This document shows positions 14,756 to 27,534 of a stretch of DNA of 64,000 nucleotides, in pieces. Source of the stretch: Amaurobius ferox. Taxonomy: Eukaryota > Arthropoda > Arachnida > Araneae > Amaurobiidae. Each line of letters starts with the position of its first letter. The first letter of the stretch is position 1. Below the pieces are notes generated by a model, which was not told the DNA's origin, did not search any database, and saw nothing but the letters and a program-made list of their open reading frames with translations. The position numbers and the translations under genes are program-made. The stretch spans positions 70,844,230 to 70,908,229 of the forward strand of contig OX578136.1 of the NCBI GenBank assembly GCA_951213105.1. The letters run 5' to 3'.

Positions 14756-14916
14756 TACTTTCCTTATATACATAATGAGTAAGGAAAGTATTGTGACGGG
14801 GTAGAAAATTCGAATTCGAGTTTTCGACGGGAGAGCACGTTTCAAGCATCCCTGATCACGAATGTAACATTTTTGAGGTGATGTCTTTGTGTGTGTGTAT
14901 GTGTGTGTGTGTGTGA

Positions 14917-14952
<36 letters not shown>

Positions 14953-15725
14953 GATGGGAGAGCACGTTTCAAGCATCCCTGATCACGCATCGAACATTTT
15001 TGAAGTGATGTCTGCGTGTGCTTGTGTGTGTCAGTGAGTCTGTGGGGACGATAACTGACGAACGAATGTACCGATTCGAGCGAAATTTAGTACAAAAATC
15101 ACAATCCATAAGCACTGGAAGCTTATTGTTTTTATACGCAATCGAATGTTCAGAACTCCCTTAAATTTTCGAGTGAAATTTTGAAAAACTCGTCGAAAAA
15201 TCAAAGTCGTTAATAAAGTTACGCAAATAGACATTTCCTAAGTAATTTTTCATTCGAAAACGATTGACATAAATTTTAGAACGCTAACATGAACCGATCT
15301 CGAGATATTGCACATTTTTCAAGAACTATCAATAAGTCATATAAAATAAAAAAATATATATATTTACTATTTTAAAACATGTTCACTTTTCATATTTAAT
15401 ATCATACGATAAATTTGGTGACATCATTCTCGTGGATCTAGCTCGTTCCATTCATGAAAAAATATACTTCGAGTAATACTTTTGTATTTGAACGCCAACT
15501 TGGTCGTCAACTTGGCGACTTTTTTAAATGTTACCAAATCAAAGAAAATCTCGCTAAATGGATAGAAATGACGCTAAATCAATGACAATAACGACTATTT
15601 ATCGAAAATTCAATATCTTGGAAAAAATATAAGTATCTACTTTAAGAATAACCTATTTGTTTTTACTATAAAAGTAGTAAATTCATTGTATTATATAATG
15701 AAAGTCATGTGTTGCCCACATTAGA
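14756..15725 (-). mobile_element. Repeat family Z, copy 2
   Basis: Complete copy on the minus strand. Its 3' hairpin is at 14757-14790 (ACTTTCCTTATA... TAAGGAAAGT) and its 5' end at 15725. The (GT)n zone at 14889-14949 is followed by a second copy of the neighbouring unique block: gttttcgaygggagagcacg begins at 14819 and again at 14946, a ~127-bp internal duplication that includes the GT tract. It is inverted relative to copy 1, with arms of about 0.9 kb. Confidence 0.85.
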
Positions 15726-16267
15726 TTTTTTATTATGCATTCAGTTATTTATTATACTTTAGACAAATTTCCCCGTATTAAAAGATCCCCGTATAAAAAT
15801 ATTCCCGTATTATTAAAGATTTCGTATAAAATTTCCCATATTATTTCAAAAATATAGTACAGGAATTGGAACGAAATAAACACGTCATTTTTAAAAATTA
15901 TTCCTTTAAGTGGAATCGCGTCAAATGCTAATAGTCAATTAACAGGAGAATTTTACCCAAAAATAAATTTAAACTGTTTGGTGCATTGAAAATTTATTAC
16001 AATAAGTGGTCTATTAATTTAACCGATATTCCATTGTGCGGGTTCGACTATTTTTCATACTAATGGATTGAAAAGTGTTTTTTATGAAATTGTTCCAATT
16101 CGGAATTTTAACAGATCGCAGCGTTTTAAGACCTCTTGGATTCATTTTGAACACTATGGTAAATATGTACATCCATGTGTGTGTTTATGTGTATATGTGT
16201 GTGAGATGTAATAACTCAAGAACAAATACACCTACTGTTATACCATTTAATAAGAAAATGCATTATA
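15726..16267. other. A+T-rich DNA, no supported feature
   Basis: Contains a short degenerate run of attaaagat-ccccgtat motifs at 15770-15840 and a TG-rich patch at 16170-16205. No gene. Confidence 0.5.
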
Positions 16268-17236
16268 CAAATAAGAAAGATAAATCATGCGTAAATCAAT
16301 GATTATGAAACACTTCCAACAGAAGTGCAATTTTATTTAAACGTCTCTAATTTGCGACACATTCAGCGCGGATATATTTTAATTATCATAGTACTACAGT
16401 AATTTATTGTAAATTATAACTTAACTTCATCGAAAAAAATGAACTTTATTCAGATGACGTCATCGAAATATAAATCGTCTGGGTCTCTATGTAAAAGAAA
16501 TTAATATTTCATTCATATCACTTTCAATCCAGACTCCAGAGCTTAAAAATTCAGAAATTCTTATACAACTCATCCTATTATCACTTGTTTACATTCTGAT
16601 TCCATTAATATTTGGCTTCGTTGTAGGAATAATCAAAGTTTGATGATCATTTAAACTCTAAAATATTGTAATTGCGTTGGGACAGAATATAGATTCGAAG
16701 AAAATATGCAAAAATAAAGAGGTTTTAGGACGGATGCAAGACTAAATATACATTTAAAAGAACATTAAAAATCTGCATTTTAACACTGGGAAAAAGATGG
16801 ATACTGTATTTTCTTTAAAAGTGGGTCATGTGATTTTCTCATATAATATGGGTATAATTAGTATTTTAATTTTTATTTTAAAAAATACCAAACATATTTT
16901 GCTGAAAATTTATTTATATACTTGTGGGATAACTTGAATGTTACCTAAAATTTTCGAAGCAATTTGTGAATTTTAACTTTGCTTAAAAAATGTTTGAGGA
17001 ATTAGGTCCAATGGGGTTCAATATATTTCACTTTTTCAACCCGTGTTCAGTCCAATCTAATTGAGTGATATTATTTATTTACATTCCCATATCTCCCATA
17101 AACCGTCTCAACAACATACTGAAACTTCATATTGATAAAGTCATTTTTACGACAGTTAACTTGCGAACGGACAGACAAACAAACAAACAGAATGAACAAA
17201 GTCACGAACACTTTACAACTATATTGGAAATTGTTA
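16268..17236 (+). mobile_element. Repeat family Y, copy 2
   Basis: Same order as copy 1, with a 5' motif AACACTTCCAAC near 16308 and a terminal GGACAGACAAACAAACA-type tract at 17169-17190. The 3' terminus is CACTTTACAACTATATTGGA, a decayed hairpin. The interior is shorter than in copy 1, with fewer ~150-bp units. ATGACGTCATCGAAATATAA is at 16455-16474. Confidence 0.75.
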
Positions 17237-17360
17237 TAGACTAGTACAAGCCATAAGTATTAGTATCTGTAATTATTAGAATTCTAATAATAGGAGTTTT
17301 AAAACTTGCCTAGCATTATTTGTTACGAAAAACAATCATAATTCCAGGAGTAATGCTTTT

Positions 17361-17840
17361 TTAACACTTTGCAACATAGTTGAAACTTTTTTATGATTTT
17401 GTTCATTCATTCATTCTGTCTGTCTGTTTGAACAATAACTGCCGTAAAAATGGCTTTATCAAAGTGGAATTTTAGTATGCTATTGAGACGGTCTGTGGGA
17501 CATATGGGAATGTAAATGAATAATATCACCCAATTAGATTTGGATTGAACCCGGGTTAAAAAAATGAAACACATTGAATCCTATGGGACATACTTTTTTA
17601 AGCATTTTTTAAGCGAATTTAAAATTCACAAATTGCTTCGAAAATTTTAGGAAATAATCAAATTATCCTGTAAAATGTATAAAAAAATTCAGCAAAATAT
17701 GTTTGATAGATTTTTAGATAAAAATTGAAATATTAATTGCACCCATATTATATGAAGAGATCGGGTGGCCCACTTCAAAATAAAATATGGCATCCATATT
17801 GGATCAAATAGTGATTTTTTAAAGTTCTTTTTTATTTACA
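17361..17840 (-). mobile_element. Repeat family Y, copy 3 (3' half)
   Basis: Minus-strand copy starting with the 3' hairpin (AACACTTTGCAACATAGTTG) and the CTGTCTGTCTG tract. It covers only the 3'-proximal ~480 bp before meeting the terminus of the next copy. It faces copy 2 across about 125 bp, so this area is a large inverted repeat. Confidence 0.75.
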
Positions 17841-17884
17841 ATTTACAACAAAGTTGAAAAGTGTTTATGACTTTGTCCATTCTG
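17841..17884 (-). mobile_element. Isolated Y 3'-terminal cap
   Basis: Forty-odd bases matching the Y 3' end (tttacaacaaagttgaaaag and a following tttgtccattctgt) directly abut another full Y 3' end. Two termini in tandem suggest end-to-end insertion or rolling-circle style tandem joining. Confidence 0.65.
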
Positions 17885-19133
17885 TTTAACACTTTACAAC
17901 AAAGTTGAAAAGTGTTCATGACGTTGTTCATTCTGTCTGTCTGTTTGTCTGCCTGTCCGTCTGTCCGTTAGCACGATAACTGCCGTAAAAATGACTTAAT
18001 CAAAATGGAATTTTAGTATGTTGTTCAGACAGTCTGTGGAACCTATGGAAATATAAATGAATAATATCATCAAATTAGTTTTGGATTGAAACTGGGTTGA
18101 AATAATGAAATACATTGAACCCTATGGGACCTAATTTTTCAAACATTTTTTAAGCGAATTTAAAATTCACAAATTGCTTCGAAAGTTTAGGAAATATTCA
18201 AATTATCCCATGAAATACACAAAAAATATAAAAAAAAAATATATTCAGTAGTTTTTTAAATAAAAATTAAAGTATTAATTACACCCTTTATATGAAGAGA
18301 TCACGTGACCCACTTCAAAATAAAATATGTCACCAATCTTGTGTCAAAATCGTGATTTTTAAAGTTCTTTTTAAGTCATATTTAGTGTTGTAGCTGTCTT
18401 AAAAACGCTTTATTTTTGCTTAAATTATGTGCATCTTCATCCTGACACAACGCAATTACAATGTATTTGAGTTTGAATGATCATCAAAATTTGATTATTT
18501 CTACAACGAAGCGTATTTTTTACTTATAAAATGTAAACAGAAAAATATGTAGAATGAGTTGTATTAGAATTGCTGTATTCTTTAACTCAAAATTATTTAG
18601 CCCATGGAGTCTGCATGGCTGATATGAATGAAATATTCATTGATTTTTCAAAGAGAAAGACGATTTTTTTCGATGAAGTTTTAAGCATAGAGATTAATTA
18701 CTTGTTCCTCCTTCGTCCTAAGTTTTTAAATAAAATAAATTATTATAGTATTGTGATGAATGAAATGAATGGGAAAATGTTATGAATGAAATGATCCAAG
18801 CGTGTTATATTTCGATGGCGTCATTTGAATAAATTGCAGTTGTTTTTGATGAAGTTTTCAAATATAATAAATTATTGTAGTATTATGATAATGCTAAGAA
18901 CATTACCGAGGAGTCAGGCAATTTATATATAATTGACGTCATTTGAATGAAGTTCATTTATTTCGATGAACTTTTAGGTTTTCAAATATAATAAATTAAT
19001 GTAGTATTGTGATAATTTTTAAAATATTGCCGAGGAATGTATCGCCTTTTAGAGATGTTTAAATGAAATTGCATTGAAGTTGCAAAGTGTTTCATAATCA
19101 ATTCTTTATGCATTATTGATCTTTCTTGTTTAT
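17885..19133 (-). mobile_element. Repeat family Y, copy 4 (near-complete)
   Basis: The best-preserved Y terminus. Hairpin arms are AACACTTTACAAC (17888-17900) and GTTGAAAAGTGTT (17904-17916), followed by GTCTGTCTGTTTGTCTGCCT. The 5' subterminal motif reads GTTGCAAAGTGTT at 19079-19091 on the plus strand. Internal ~130-bp units at 18720-19050 repeat a gacgtcatttgaat phrase. The open frame at 18570-18785 lies inside the repeat and is not a gene. Confidence 0.8.
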
Positions 19134-19800
19134 ATTTAGAGTTGCATCCGTCCTAAAACCGCGTTATTTTTTTCTGTGTATCAATATACGACACTAAAGC
19201 AATTATATTTTAGTTTAAATAATTTTCAAACTTTGATTATTTCTACAACGAAGCCTAATTTTGTAGAATGTAAGCACATCACGCTGTAAGATGACTTGCA
19301 TTAGAATTGCTGTGATTTCTTTAACGCAACATTATTTAGCTCTGGAACCTGCAATATAGATGATATGAATGAAACATTAATTGATTTTACATGGAGAAGC
19401 AGACGGTTCTATTCTCTTTTCCGATGAAGATTTAAGCATGGCGTTATAAAGTACTTCTACCTGCATGGTTTTAAGTTTTTAAGTAAAATAATTTATTGTA
19501 GTATTGTGATAATTTTAAAAATATCGCCGATGAATTAAAGAAATGTAAAAAGGTTTATGAATGAAATATTCACTTCTTTTATATATAGAGCCAGCCGTTT
19601 TATATTTCGGTGACGTTATTTGAATAAAATCCATTTGTTTTTGATCAAGTTTTCAAATATAAATTATTGTAGTGTCGTGATAATTTTAAAAATATCACCG
19701 CTGAGTGAACCGCGTTTTAGAGATCTTTAAATAAAATTGCAATACTGTTGGAAAGTTTTTCATAATCAATATCTTTATGCATGAATCATCTTTCTTATTT
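19134..19800 (-). mobile_element. Repeat family Y, copy 5 (5' half)
   Basis: Starts within the family middle (agttgcatccgtcctaaaac) and runs to the 5' motif GTTGGAAAGTTTTTC near 19749. The 3' half with hairpin and GTCT tract is absent, so it is an internal tandem duplicate of copy 4. Confidence 0.75.
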
Positions 19801-19803
19801 TCT

Positions 19804-20005
19804 TTCTACCCAGCCCTTCCGCTAAAATATGTGTTTGAACGACCAAGGCAGTGTCACCTAATTTAGACCGGGACTTAGTAGGGATGCCATACACGAAAGC
19901 GTACCCTGCTTACTCTGCCACCAACTTCTCGGAAGGACTTTCTGGCCGTTTTTTACTAACGTGCGAAAAATTTATTTAACGTGGTCGTACGTGGTCGCGT
20001 TTGTT
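19804..20005 (-). mobile_element. Diverged SINE A fragment
   Basis: Old copy of the SINE A body. Recognisable parts are cacctaatttagaccgg (19856-19872), ccaccaacttctcggaagga (19920-19939) and tttaacgtggtcgtac (19975-19990). The tRNA-like head is missing. No target-site duplication found. Confidence 0.7.
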
Positions 20006-21175
20006 AGTATTAGCGTTTGTTAGTATTAATAATTTTCATTTACCTATTGATACCATTGATATTAATAAACTTTATTTACACAGATATGCCAAAATCGTCT
20101 ATTAACTTCAATAAGTTGTTTCCAGCTGGAATAAAACATACTTTTAAAGAAAATTCACGACTTATTTAAAAAAATCTGGGAAAGCTGCATCCGTTTTCTC
20201 TATGCTGATAATGGTTGTGATATAAGTAGGACGAAAAGCAGAGGATGCAATCTACAACTCATTTTATATTGAATATTCAAAAATCGCTCACACGTAACAT
20301 TTTAATAATCCAATCCGAATATTTTAAATTTAATTCATTTAAGGCGGGGGGTTGAACTGCAAAATAGTTCGCTTACTTATATTATATTGTCCATAACTTC
20401 ACAAAAAATTGTTCTAATAATGCATGCTAACTTTTGGCTATCACTTGATTTTGCGTATATATCATCCCGGTATGTAAGGTTTTGTGTGGTGATTATAAGT
20501 TTCTTAACATTTGCAATAGTTTATCTGATCCTTTAATGGTAATATTTTGGAAGAATTTTAGACGGTTAGCTTTTAACACATTTTACTACGTATTTTTCAC
20601 TTTAGAAATTATTATGCATCCCCCTCCCCCCCCTCCCGAAAAAAAAGTCTATAATGCAGCTATTTCAAACTCGTATTCCTTTTTAAAATTATTTAAAACG
20701 TAAGTTGTGACAAAAAGACTTGCGATTGAAACATAAAGTATCGTAGTCTATGCATTCCTGCACCTCTAAATACAATCATTCATTTAAGTCTGTTGTTTCA
20801 ATTTTAAATGTAAGGAAACGTTTTTATCCTTTATTTTTAGTTCCATTCTCTAATATTTATAAAAAATATTGATTGAAAGAAATGAAATTTTATATTCAAT
20901 TTGATTTTGAGCCAAAACATGTGTATCAACATAAGCCAGAAAATACTTTCGTAAATTTTTCGTGTTTTGAGTACTTATGGTTTTATCAATTATATGAGTG
21001 TTTTCTCAGCAGAAAATTCGCCGTTGTAACAGCTGTGTGAAATTAATTTGAAAGAGCCAAAATAATGCTTTAACTGAATTTGAACTTATTCAATTCCTCA
21101 CAACTTATGATTACGTAGACTAAAAACTGTTTCTTAAACAGAAAAAATAAATTTAAGGTATAAAGATTAAATAAA
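20006..21175. other. A+T-rich DNA, no supported feature
   Basis: Only short frames. A C-rich run (cccctccccccccctcccg type) lies at 20619-20638. No gene or transposon recognised. Confidence 0.5.
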
Positions 21176-21176
21176 T

Positions 21177-21410
<234 letters not shown>

Positions 21411-22968
21411 ATATTGTTATAAACAATTTTATCTGATTTCGTGAAAACAAAGATTGTATTATTTAGAACTACGTTTTCATGCACTCAAGTCTTAAAGACA
21501 TTGAATTATTTCATTGCTTTTTATTTGCTAGGATTTTAAACTAAATATCATCTTTCCATTTTACATTTATAGTCAATTTTTGTTTAATTATTCTCTCTCT
21601 GTCAGTGATACTAATTATTCTATACATAAGTCAAATTTTAACAGACTATGTGGATATTCTTTTCACGTTTTCATGTGCCATGCAACTTTTCTGCGGTTAT
21701 TTACTTTTTTCTTGTATAACAATTAGTACTTAAAACAGAATTCTTAAAACTTCAAAGTATTTAAGTATTATACACTTTATCCATATTTGTGTGCTAGATT
21801 TGTGAATTAATGATGTCATACATATATCTTTAAATATAATTTCTACAAAACATCATAAATATAATTTTTACAAACCGTCATTTCGTTAGCATGGCTAGGA
21901 GAAATGTCCATCATTAATCCAAACGTCCTGAATTGAAGGACCAATCAAGTAAACGAAGGGGAAAAGAGAGAATCCTGAGTGTCCCGAGCCTACTCACAAT
22001 AACACAATTCGTCTTGGAATTATGAGTGTAATCTTATTGCTCAAGTTGATGTTGCCGCATTAAAAAGTAATTAAATCTAAAGGTTTATATTAGTGTGTAT
22101 GTATTTAGGATATCACATTTGTTGTGATAGAAATATTTTTTAACCCGAAATCATATGGTATTTTCTGAAATCTCTTTGCTTTTTTCGGAATGTAGATTTT
22201 ACCTTCCTAATATAGCTACTGGAAAACCAATATATGCAGCCATCTCTTTCTTATCTTTCTATCATTCTTATCCTCTCTTCAAGAGTCTATAATTTAAAGA
22301 CTTCAACAACATTCCAATTTATATAATACAGAATAGCGAAAACTGTTCACCAAATTCTAAATTACTTTTTAAGAATATAAAGTCCAAGCTGTAATAAGGA
22401 TTTTTTTCAATACACATAAAATTATTAACATAAAAATAAAAGTAATAACATCCTCAAGTAAAACAGAAATTACGAAATATACTTTAAGAGGAACTTTCAC
22501 CAAAGCAGGTACACGGAGTTTATAATAAATATGTCTATTATAAATAAAATTATCTTCACAGCAACATCCATCAAAACACAGATAACGTTTTTGAAAATAA
22601 AATTGCATGAAAGATACCTGTCAAGATACATATTTTTTGGATTAAACGTAAGGCCGCGGATATCCGCAAAATATTTGCGAAGATAAGTTAATTAAATAAA
22701 ATTGTGTTTTTATACTGCGGGGAATATGTGATGAGAATTATGATATGTCGTTTAAATGACAAGGTTTTTTTCAAATTATTATCCTTGTTCATTAAAGTAT
22801 CCCAGAAAATATGTCACGTGTTTTTTTTAATTTCCAGGATGTTGTGGTGAGGAAATAAGTATGTTCCGGGATAAAATTGTTTTTTTAACAATTTTTATTC
22901 TGTTAATTGAATTTAATTAGAAAATATAAATACCTAAATTTTCAGATTCGTCTCAATACTACTGTTTA
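21411..22968. other. A+T-rich DNA, no supported feature
   Basis: A patch at 21890-22010 is less A+T-rich but matches nothing I recognise. The minus-strand open frame at 22369-22608 (79 codons) has hydrophobic runs but no family match, and composition alone can explain it. Confidence 0.5.
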
Positions 22969-23160
22969 CCAAAGTATATTGAAGTTATAGTATAATTGTC
23001 AAAGTATATAAGTCAAAGTATAATTGTCAAAGTATATTGAAGTCAAAGTATAATTATCAAAGTATAATTGTCAAAGTATATTGAAGTCAAAGTATATTGA
23101 AGTCAAAGTATATTTAAATTAAATTATATTTAACTCAAAGTATATTTGTCTAAGTACATG
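22969..23160 (+). repeat. Minisatellite, ~16-18 bp units
   Basis: About ten or more units of TCAAAGTATAATTG or GTCAAAGTATATTGAA, degenerating at both ends (further tcaaagtatattt and gaagtacat units to 23220). Confidence 0.9.
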
Positions 23161-23567
23161 AAATTTAGCTCATTGACTTACGTATATAAGACTGAAGTAC
23201 ATAAGTAGACTGAAGTACACACAAATTTCAATTCGACTACTGTTTAAATAAACTACTGTCTAAATGAATGTAAACATAAAAACTTTGTTAGTCAGAGAAA
23301 ACAATGTTGAAAACGTATCAATTTGTTTTAAAGGCAACAATGATCTGATAGATAATAAATACAAAATAAATCAATGCTTGGTATATGCATTTTACTACAC
23401 ATGCTTCAATGTTACAAAAGTATTAGGTTTCTCGTCAAAACCGATTCTATTACTATGAAGATCAGAAGCCAGTCACTAATTTGATATATCGATATTATTT
23501 CGTTTTACAACCTTTAAATGTTAACATAGCTAAAATGTTTTCTGACTGACCTCCTACATTTTGTGGA
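23161..23567. other. A+T-rich DNA, no supported feature
   Basis: A 64-codon frame at 23264-23458 is unrecognised and compositionally ordinary. Confidence 0.5.
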
Positions 23568-23582
23568 CCCTTGTCATGGTGT

Positions 23583-23865
23583 TGTTGTTGAAACCCAGAC
23601 CGTCCGACCTACCAGAAATGTGTACGATAGCTGCTTGGACGGCCGGGAAGTGCCACCCAATTTAGACCGGAACCCAGTAGGGGAGGCATCCACAGGGACC
23701 GTACCCTTCTTCCCCTACCACCAACCTCTCGAAACGACTTCGGACCCACATGTTTAACGTGATCGTACTCCGCATGAACACGGCGGCAGTTTTGGCAGTG
23801 GCTGGAATCGAACCCGGGCCTACCGAGTGCAACTCCAGCGCGCTAACCAATGGGCTACCGCGCCC
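23583..23865 (-). mobile_element. tRNA-derived SINE A, copy 1 (full length)
   Basis: Minus-strand SINE of about 285 bp. The head next to 23865 contains pol III promoter boxes: A-box TAGCCCATTGGTTAGCGCGC (RC of 23838-23857) and B-box GGTTCGATTCC (RC of 23804-23814). The body includes the conserved gtttaacgtgatcgtactcc and cacccaatttagaccggaac stretches, and the tail is (CAA)n. A perfect 15-bp target-site duplication CCCTTGTCATGGTGT flanks it (23568-23582 and 23866-23880), so the insertion is fairly young. Open frames inside (MVSALELHSVGPGSIPA on the minus strand) are incidental and recur in other copies. Confidence 0.95.
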
Positions 23866-23880
23866 CCCTTGTCATGGTGT

Positions 23881-26196
23881 GAAAGTTAACAAACGAGTTT
23901 TAAATTTTAAATTCTAAATTTATGGCACGTAATTGTATGAACGCATGTGACAGCTATATGATCTGGTTATTCATTTATTGGAAGAAAAAATGAAATATTT
24001 TAATTTTCTTTTCCAATAAAGGAACACGTCATTTTGCGTTTTCAATGTACAACGTCACTCTAACTGTCTATCCGTCATTTTCCATGCATGTGACAGGCTT
24101 GACCAAAATACTTTACACTACAGTTTTAAGAAGGATACTTTGACACGATGTACAGAACGCTATCTTCAACTTCATATATTATAATTTCTACTAATTCTCT
24201 TGCATCAGGTTTAATATAAGAGATCAATCATATACCAGTCCCTTAAAAAATACATCATACAATCCAAACTACGAGTATTATAAATTGCTGACAGTTTTAA
24301 GATGGATTTTTGGAACTGTGATGTGGGTCTGCGACCAATAGTTCAAGAACAATTAACTTTTGAAGTGGAAGCTTTTTAAACACCTTGATCAATACATGCA
24401 TTATGCTAATAAAATATTTGGCTGTCCGTAGAATACAGAATTTAACATAAAAATAATAATTTTGGTAGTGCCGTGTCACTCAAGTCAAGTTCGAACATTG
24501 TTGTGACCTCACTTACTCAAGCCAACTGTTGCCGATTTGACTTGAGAAAGTGAGGTCGCGCTTCTTGTCCGTCCTTAAGAAACTGTTATTTGTCTTTGAA
24601 ACTCGTATAGCAGCTTATTTTTGTATTTATTCTGTATTTAGGAAACTTTATTTATTATATTTTAATTATTATGTTTTACTTATTATTATTTTTGCAGAAA
24701 TTAGCCCAAAACTATATTTTCGTTGCATGCGTTTATTCCACTTTTGTGTTACACTGTGTCAATTTATATTACAGGTATAGTCTATTTTCTAAATCATTCG
24801 CAATGCCACGTTTAAATATACCAAGGGCATGGCTATTGATATGTTAAAAGTAATGTAGTATATACGCAATAGTTTTATATTTTTCTATGTCACCTTCTTA
24901 TAAAAAATATCACCTATACATTATGTATCTCTTTACAGAAGAAAATATCGAAATTTTTCATTTTTTGTTTACAATGCTAGATAAACATAGGGAAGAAATT
25001 TCCGCGCAGAAAACGGACTAACATTATATTTCCCTGTGATGCAACAAAATCCATTTTTATGTTACATTACTTTACAATCTCATTTCTAGATTTCTCGTAA
25101 TGTTTTTCACATTTACAAAAACAGTTAAGGGAACTAACATTATTATTTTCAAATTTATTTAGTATTCATGCATACACGGTTTTATTATTTACTATGGCCA
25201 TGGAATAATCGGATTTTTCTCTAAACGTTACATGAGTCTTTAAACAATCTGGTAAACATCTAAACTTTTAATTTATAGATATACCTTTTGGTGCAGTATG
25301 CTTAAATTTAAGCGAAAGAATATAAAGTCATATTCGAATTATATCAATGCCTACATCATGCCAATCATGAAAAGATTTTACGTCAATGTACAAAATTAAA
25401 TATAATATAATTGATTATTATGTAATGCTCGTAAAGAAAGTATTGTGTGCTTTCAGTTTTTGCGCATACAAATTTCGTTTCACTTAAAATGAATCATAAA
25501 TGTTAGAAACATTATATATATTTTTATTTCTGGAGGAAATCACTAAAATTTTATTTTTGTTGATTTTATTATTTAATACATAACAGTATTGTAATGGCAG
25601 AAGGACGTACCTCAAGATATAAGTCGTTTTTCCCTTATAAGGCTGCCTGATATTTTTAATTGGTTAATTCTATGATTGTTTTGTTGTAGGCTTATCTAAA
25701 TTAATAAAGAAGATATGAGAATGAAAATATGACGCATGTTAAAAAATGCATTAACTTGTCACGCTGTGTATAAGTTACACCTATATGGCAAATGTTGTTA
25801 CAGTTGATGTAGCAAAACTCTGTAGTGCGAAATTTGCACAAATCATATAAAAAGGTAATCAAAAGCAGATGCAAGCAAAGATGTTAATATTTAGATATGT
25901 GTTTCACCACAATTTTGAAAATAATATTAGTTCAATGTTCACTATAGGAATTGGTGGTCAACACAAAATATAGCATTTAATTTCTCAGATGGTGTTATGA
26001 ATTAATTTCCAACGATTTAATCTCGGATGATTTAATTTCTTTGATGTTTCTAGAGATACGTGTTTTGCCATCGTAAGGACATTTTGATGTTGCACAATGC
26101 CAGTTTTATATTATATTAGACTATTCTGCCTACATCTGTCGAATTGTCTTTTACTCTTACACAAGTGAGCGAATATTGTAATGCTGGAAGTTATTT

Positions 26197-26233
<37 letters not shown>

Positions 26234-26385
26234 GTATCAATAAAATTAAAATGAACAATATGATATAAAATTTAACACTAAATAATCAAAATGTAATCGA
26301 AATGAAATAAAATAAACCAATTTCAATGTATACAACACTAAAAATTTGTTAACAATTACACGTTTTGAAAAGTTTGATGATGAAA
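23881..26385. other. A+T-rich DNA with a possible old X-like repeat
   Basis: No gene recognised. At 24915-25180 the order tgtatctctttacagaagaa ... tttctagatttctcgtaatg ... aagggaactaacattattatt loosely matches the zone just upstream of, and at the start of, repeat X copy 2 (28690-28870). This may be a diverged relative. A short (TA)n lies at 26197-26232. Confidence 0.4.
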
Positions 26386-26387
26386 TA

Positions 26388-27523
26388 TTGTCTCAAATGT
26401 TTAAGCACTTTATGCAAAATTTTTACAAATGCGTGATGATGACGTTGCAACAACGTTTCTCCTGAGTAATAGGAAAACAAAGAGGTAACTTCTGCTCGAA
26501 AATCAAAATGCTGAAGTTTTTGTAGTTTACGAATGTGGAGATTTCAAAGATTTTAAAGTTAAAATCTGAAGGTAAGACTGTTCGTGAAATTGCTATTATT
26601 TTAAATCGATTAAAGCGTGGTATATATCAAGTACTTGCCAGGGACTAGCATGGCGATAGAAAACCAAGATGTGGACGAACTCGTATAATGAGTGTGGAGA
26701 CAGATCGAATGATTCAGAGATTGGTGTCAATATAAACATATCCTTACGTCAACGAAAAAATAACCTCTTCGTAAAGATCTCAAAGGACACAACACATAAA
26801 CGTATCAGGGAATGCAGCAACATTGTTCTAAGGAAAATGGCTCACAAACCATGTTTAAAATCGCGCCGTAAGAAGGACAGAGTGGACTGGGCTCGAAAGT
26901 GCATGTCTTATGGAGACAAATGGGTCTCAGTAATATTCAGCGATGAGAAAAAATGGAATTTGGATGACCCTGAAGGCTATATCTCTTATTGGCACGACCT
27001 CAGGAGAGATGAAAGGACCCGCTTCAGCAGACAATAAGTCGGCAAATCTCTGATAGTTTGGGGGTTATTTGGTTTTAATGTTCCGACTTCCTTTGCCATT
27101 GTTCAAGGAAGACAAAATTCAATAAAATGTCAAGAAGCACTTCAGCAACATTTGCTTCCATTCGGTGAGCTTCTTGGTGAGTCTGAATGTGGGAATTTCA
27201 GCACAACCATGCCTACATACACACCTCCAGTTCTACCAAACAATGGCTTTCAGAGCAAGATATCCGAGTTTTAGACTGACCATCTTTTAGCCCAGAATTG
27301 AACCCTATTGAGAATGTCTTGGGTTTATTAACCCGTCAAATTTACAATAATAGAAAGCAATATGACTCTCTGTTAAGGAACTTGTATTGGATACTGAAAA
27401 AGCATGGTACTCTCTGCAACCAGAAATATTTCAAAAATTGATTTTGTCAATCAATAAATAACTTCATTATGTATGTTTTATACCAGAAATTTTTTGTACT
27501 GTGCTTAAACTTTTGAGACAGTC
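26388..27523 (+). mobile_element. Tc1/mariner-superfamily transposon with TIRs
   Basis: Element of about 1.14 kb. The left end is TTGTCTCAAATGTTTAAGCAC (26388-26408, last base not counted in the core). The right end, GTGCTTAAACTTTTGAGACAG (27501 onward), is its near-perfect inverted complement, and both ends abut TA (26386-26387 and 27524-27525), the superfamily target. It contains a damaged transposase. The superfamily is certain from TIRs, TA flanks and protein; the Tc3-like subgroup is my best guess. Confidence 0.92.
26560..27460 (+). pseudogene. Tc3-like transposase pseudogene
   Basis: DDE transposase remains in several frames. An N-terminal helix-turn-helix region near 26565-26690 reads in pieces (VREIAIILNR-like, then GRKPRCGRTR-like). 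The catalytic core starts at VIFSDEKKWNLDDPEGY, with the first catalytic Asp codon at 26942-26944 intact. The second catalytic block is a damaged QHNHAYIHTS near 27200-27230, where the usual Asp is replaced. The third block, SPELNPIENVLG, keeps its Glu (27310-27312) but follows an in-frame stop. The C-terminus runs to about 27460. Frameshifts around 26740 and 27035 plus stops make it inactive. Full relatives are about 330-350 residues. Confidence 0.9.
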
Positions 27524-27534
27524 TATAACCGGCT

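Noticed and set aside
22969..23160. CRISPR-like spaced repeats
   Set aside because: Units are 16-18 bp, degenerate and without unique spacers; a eukaryotic minisatellite.
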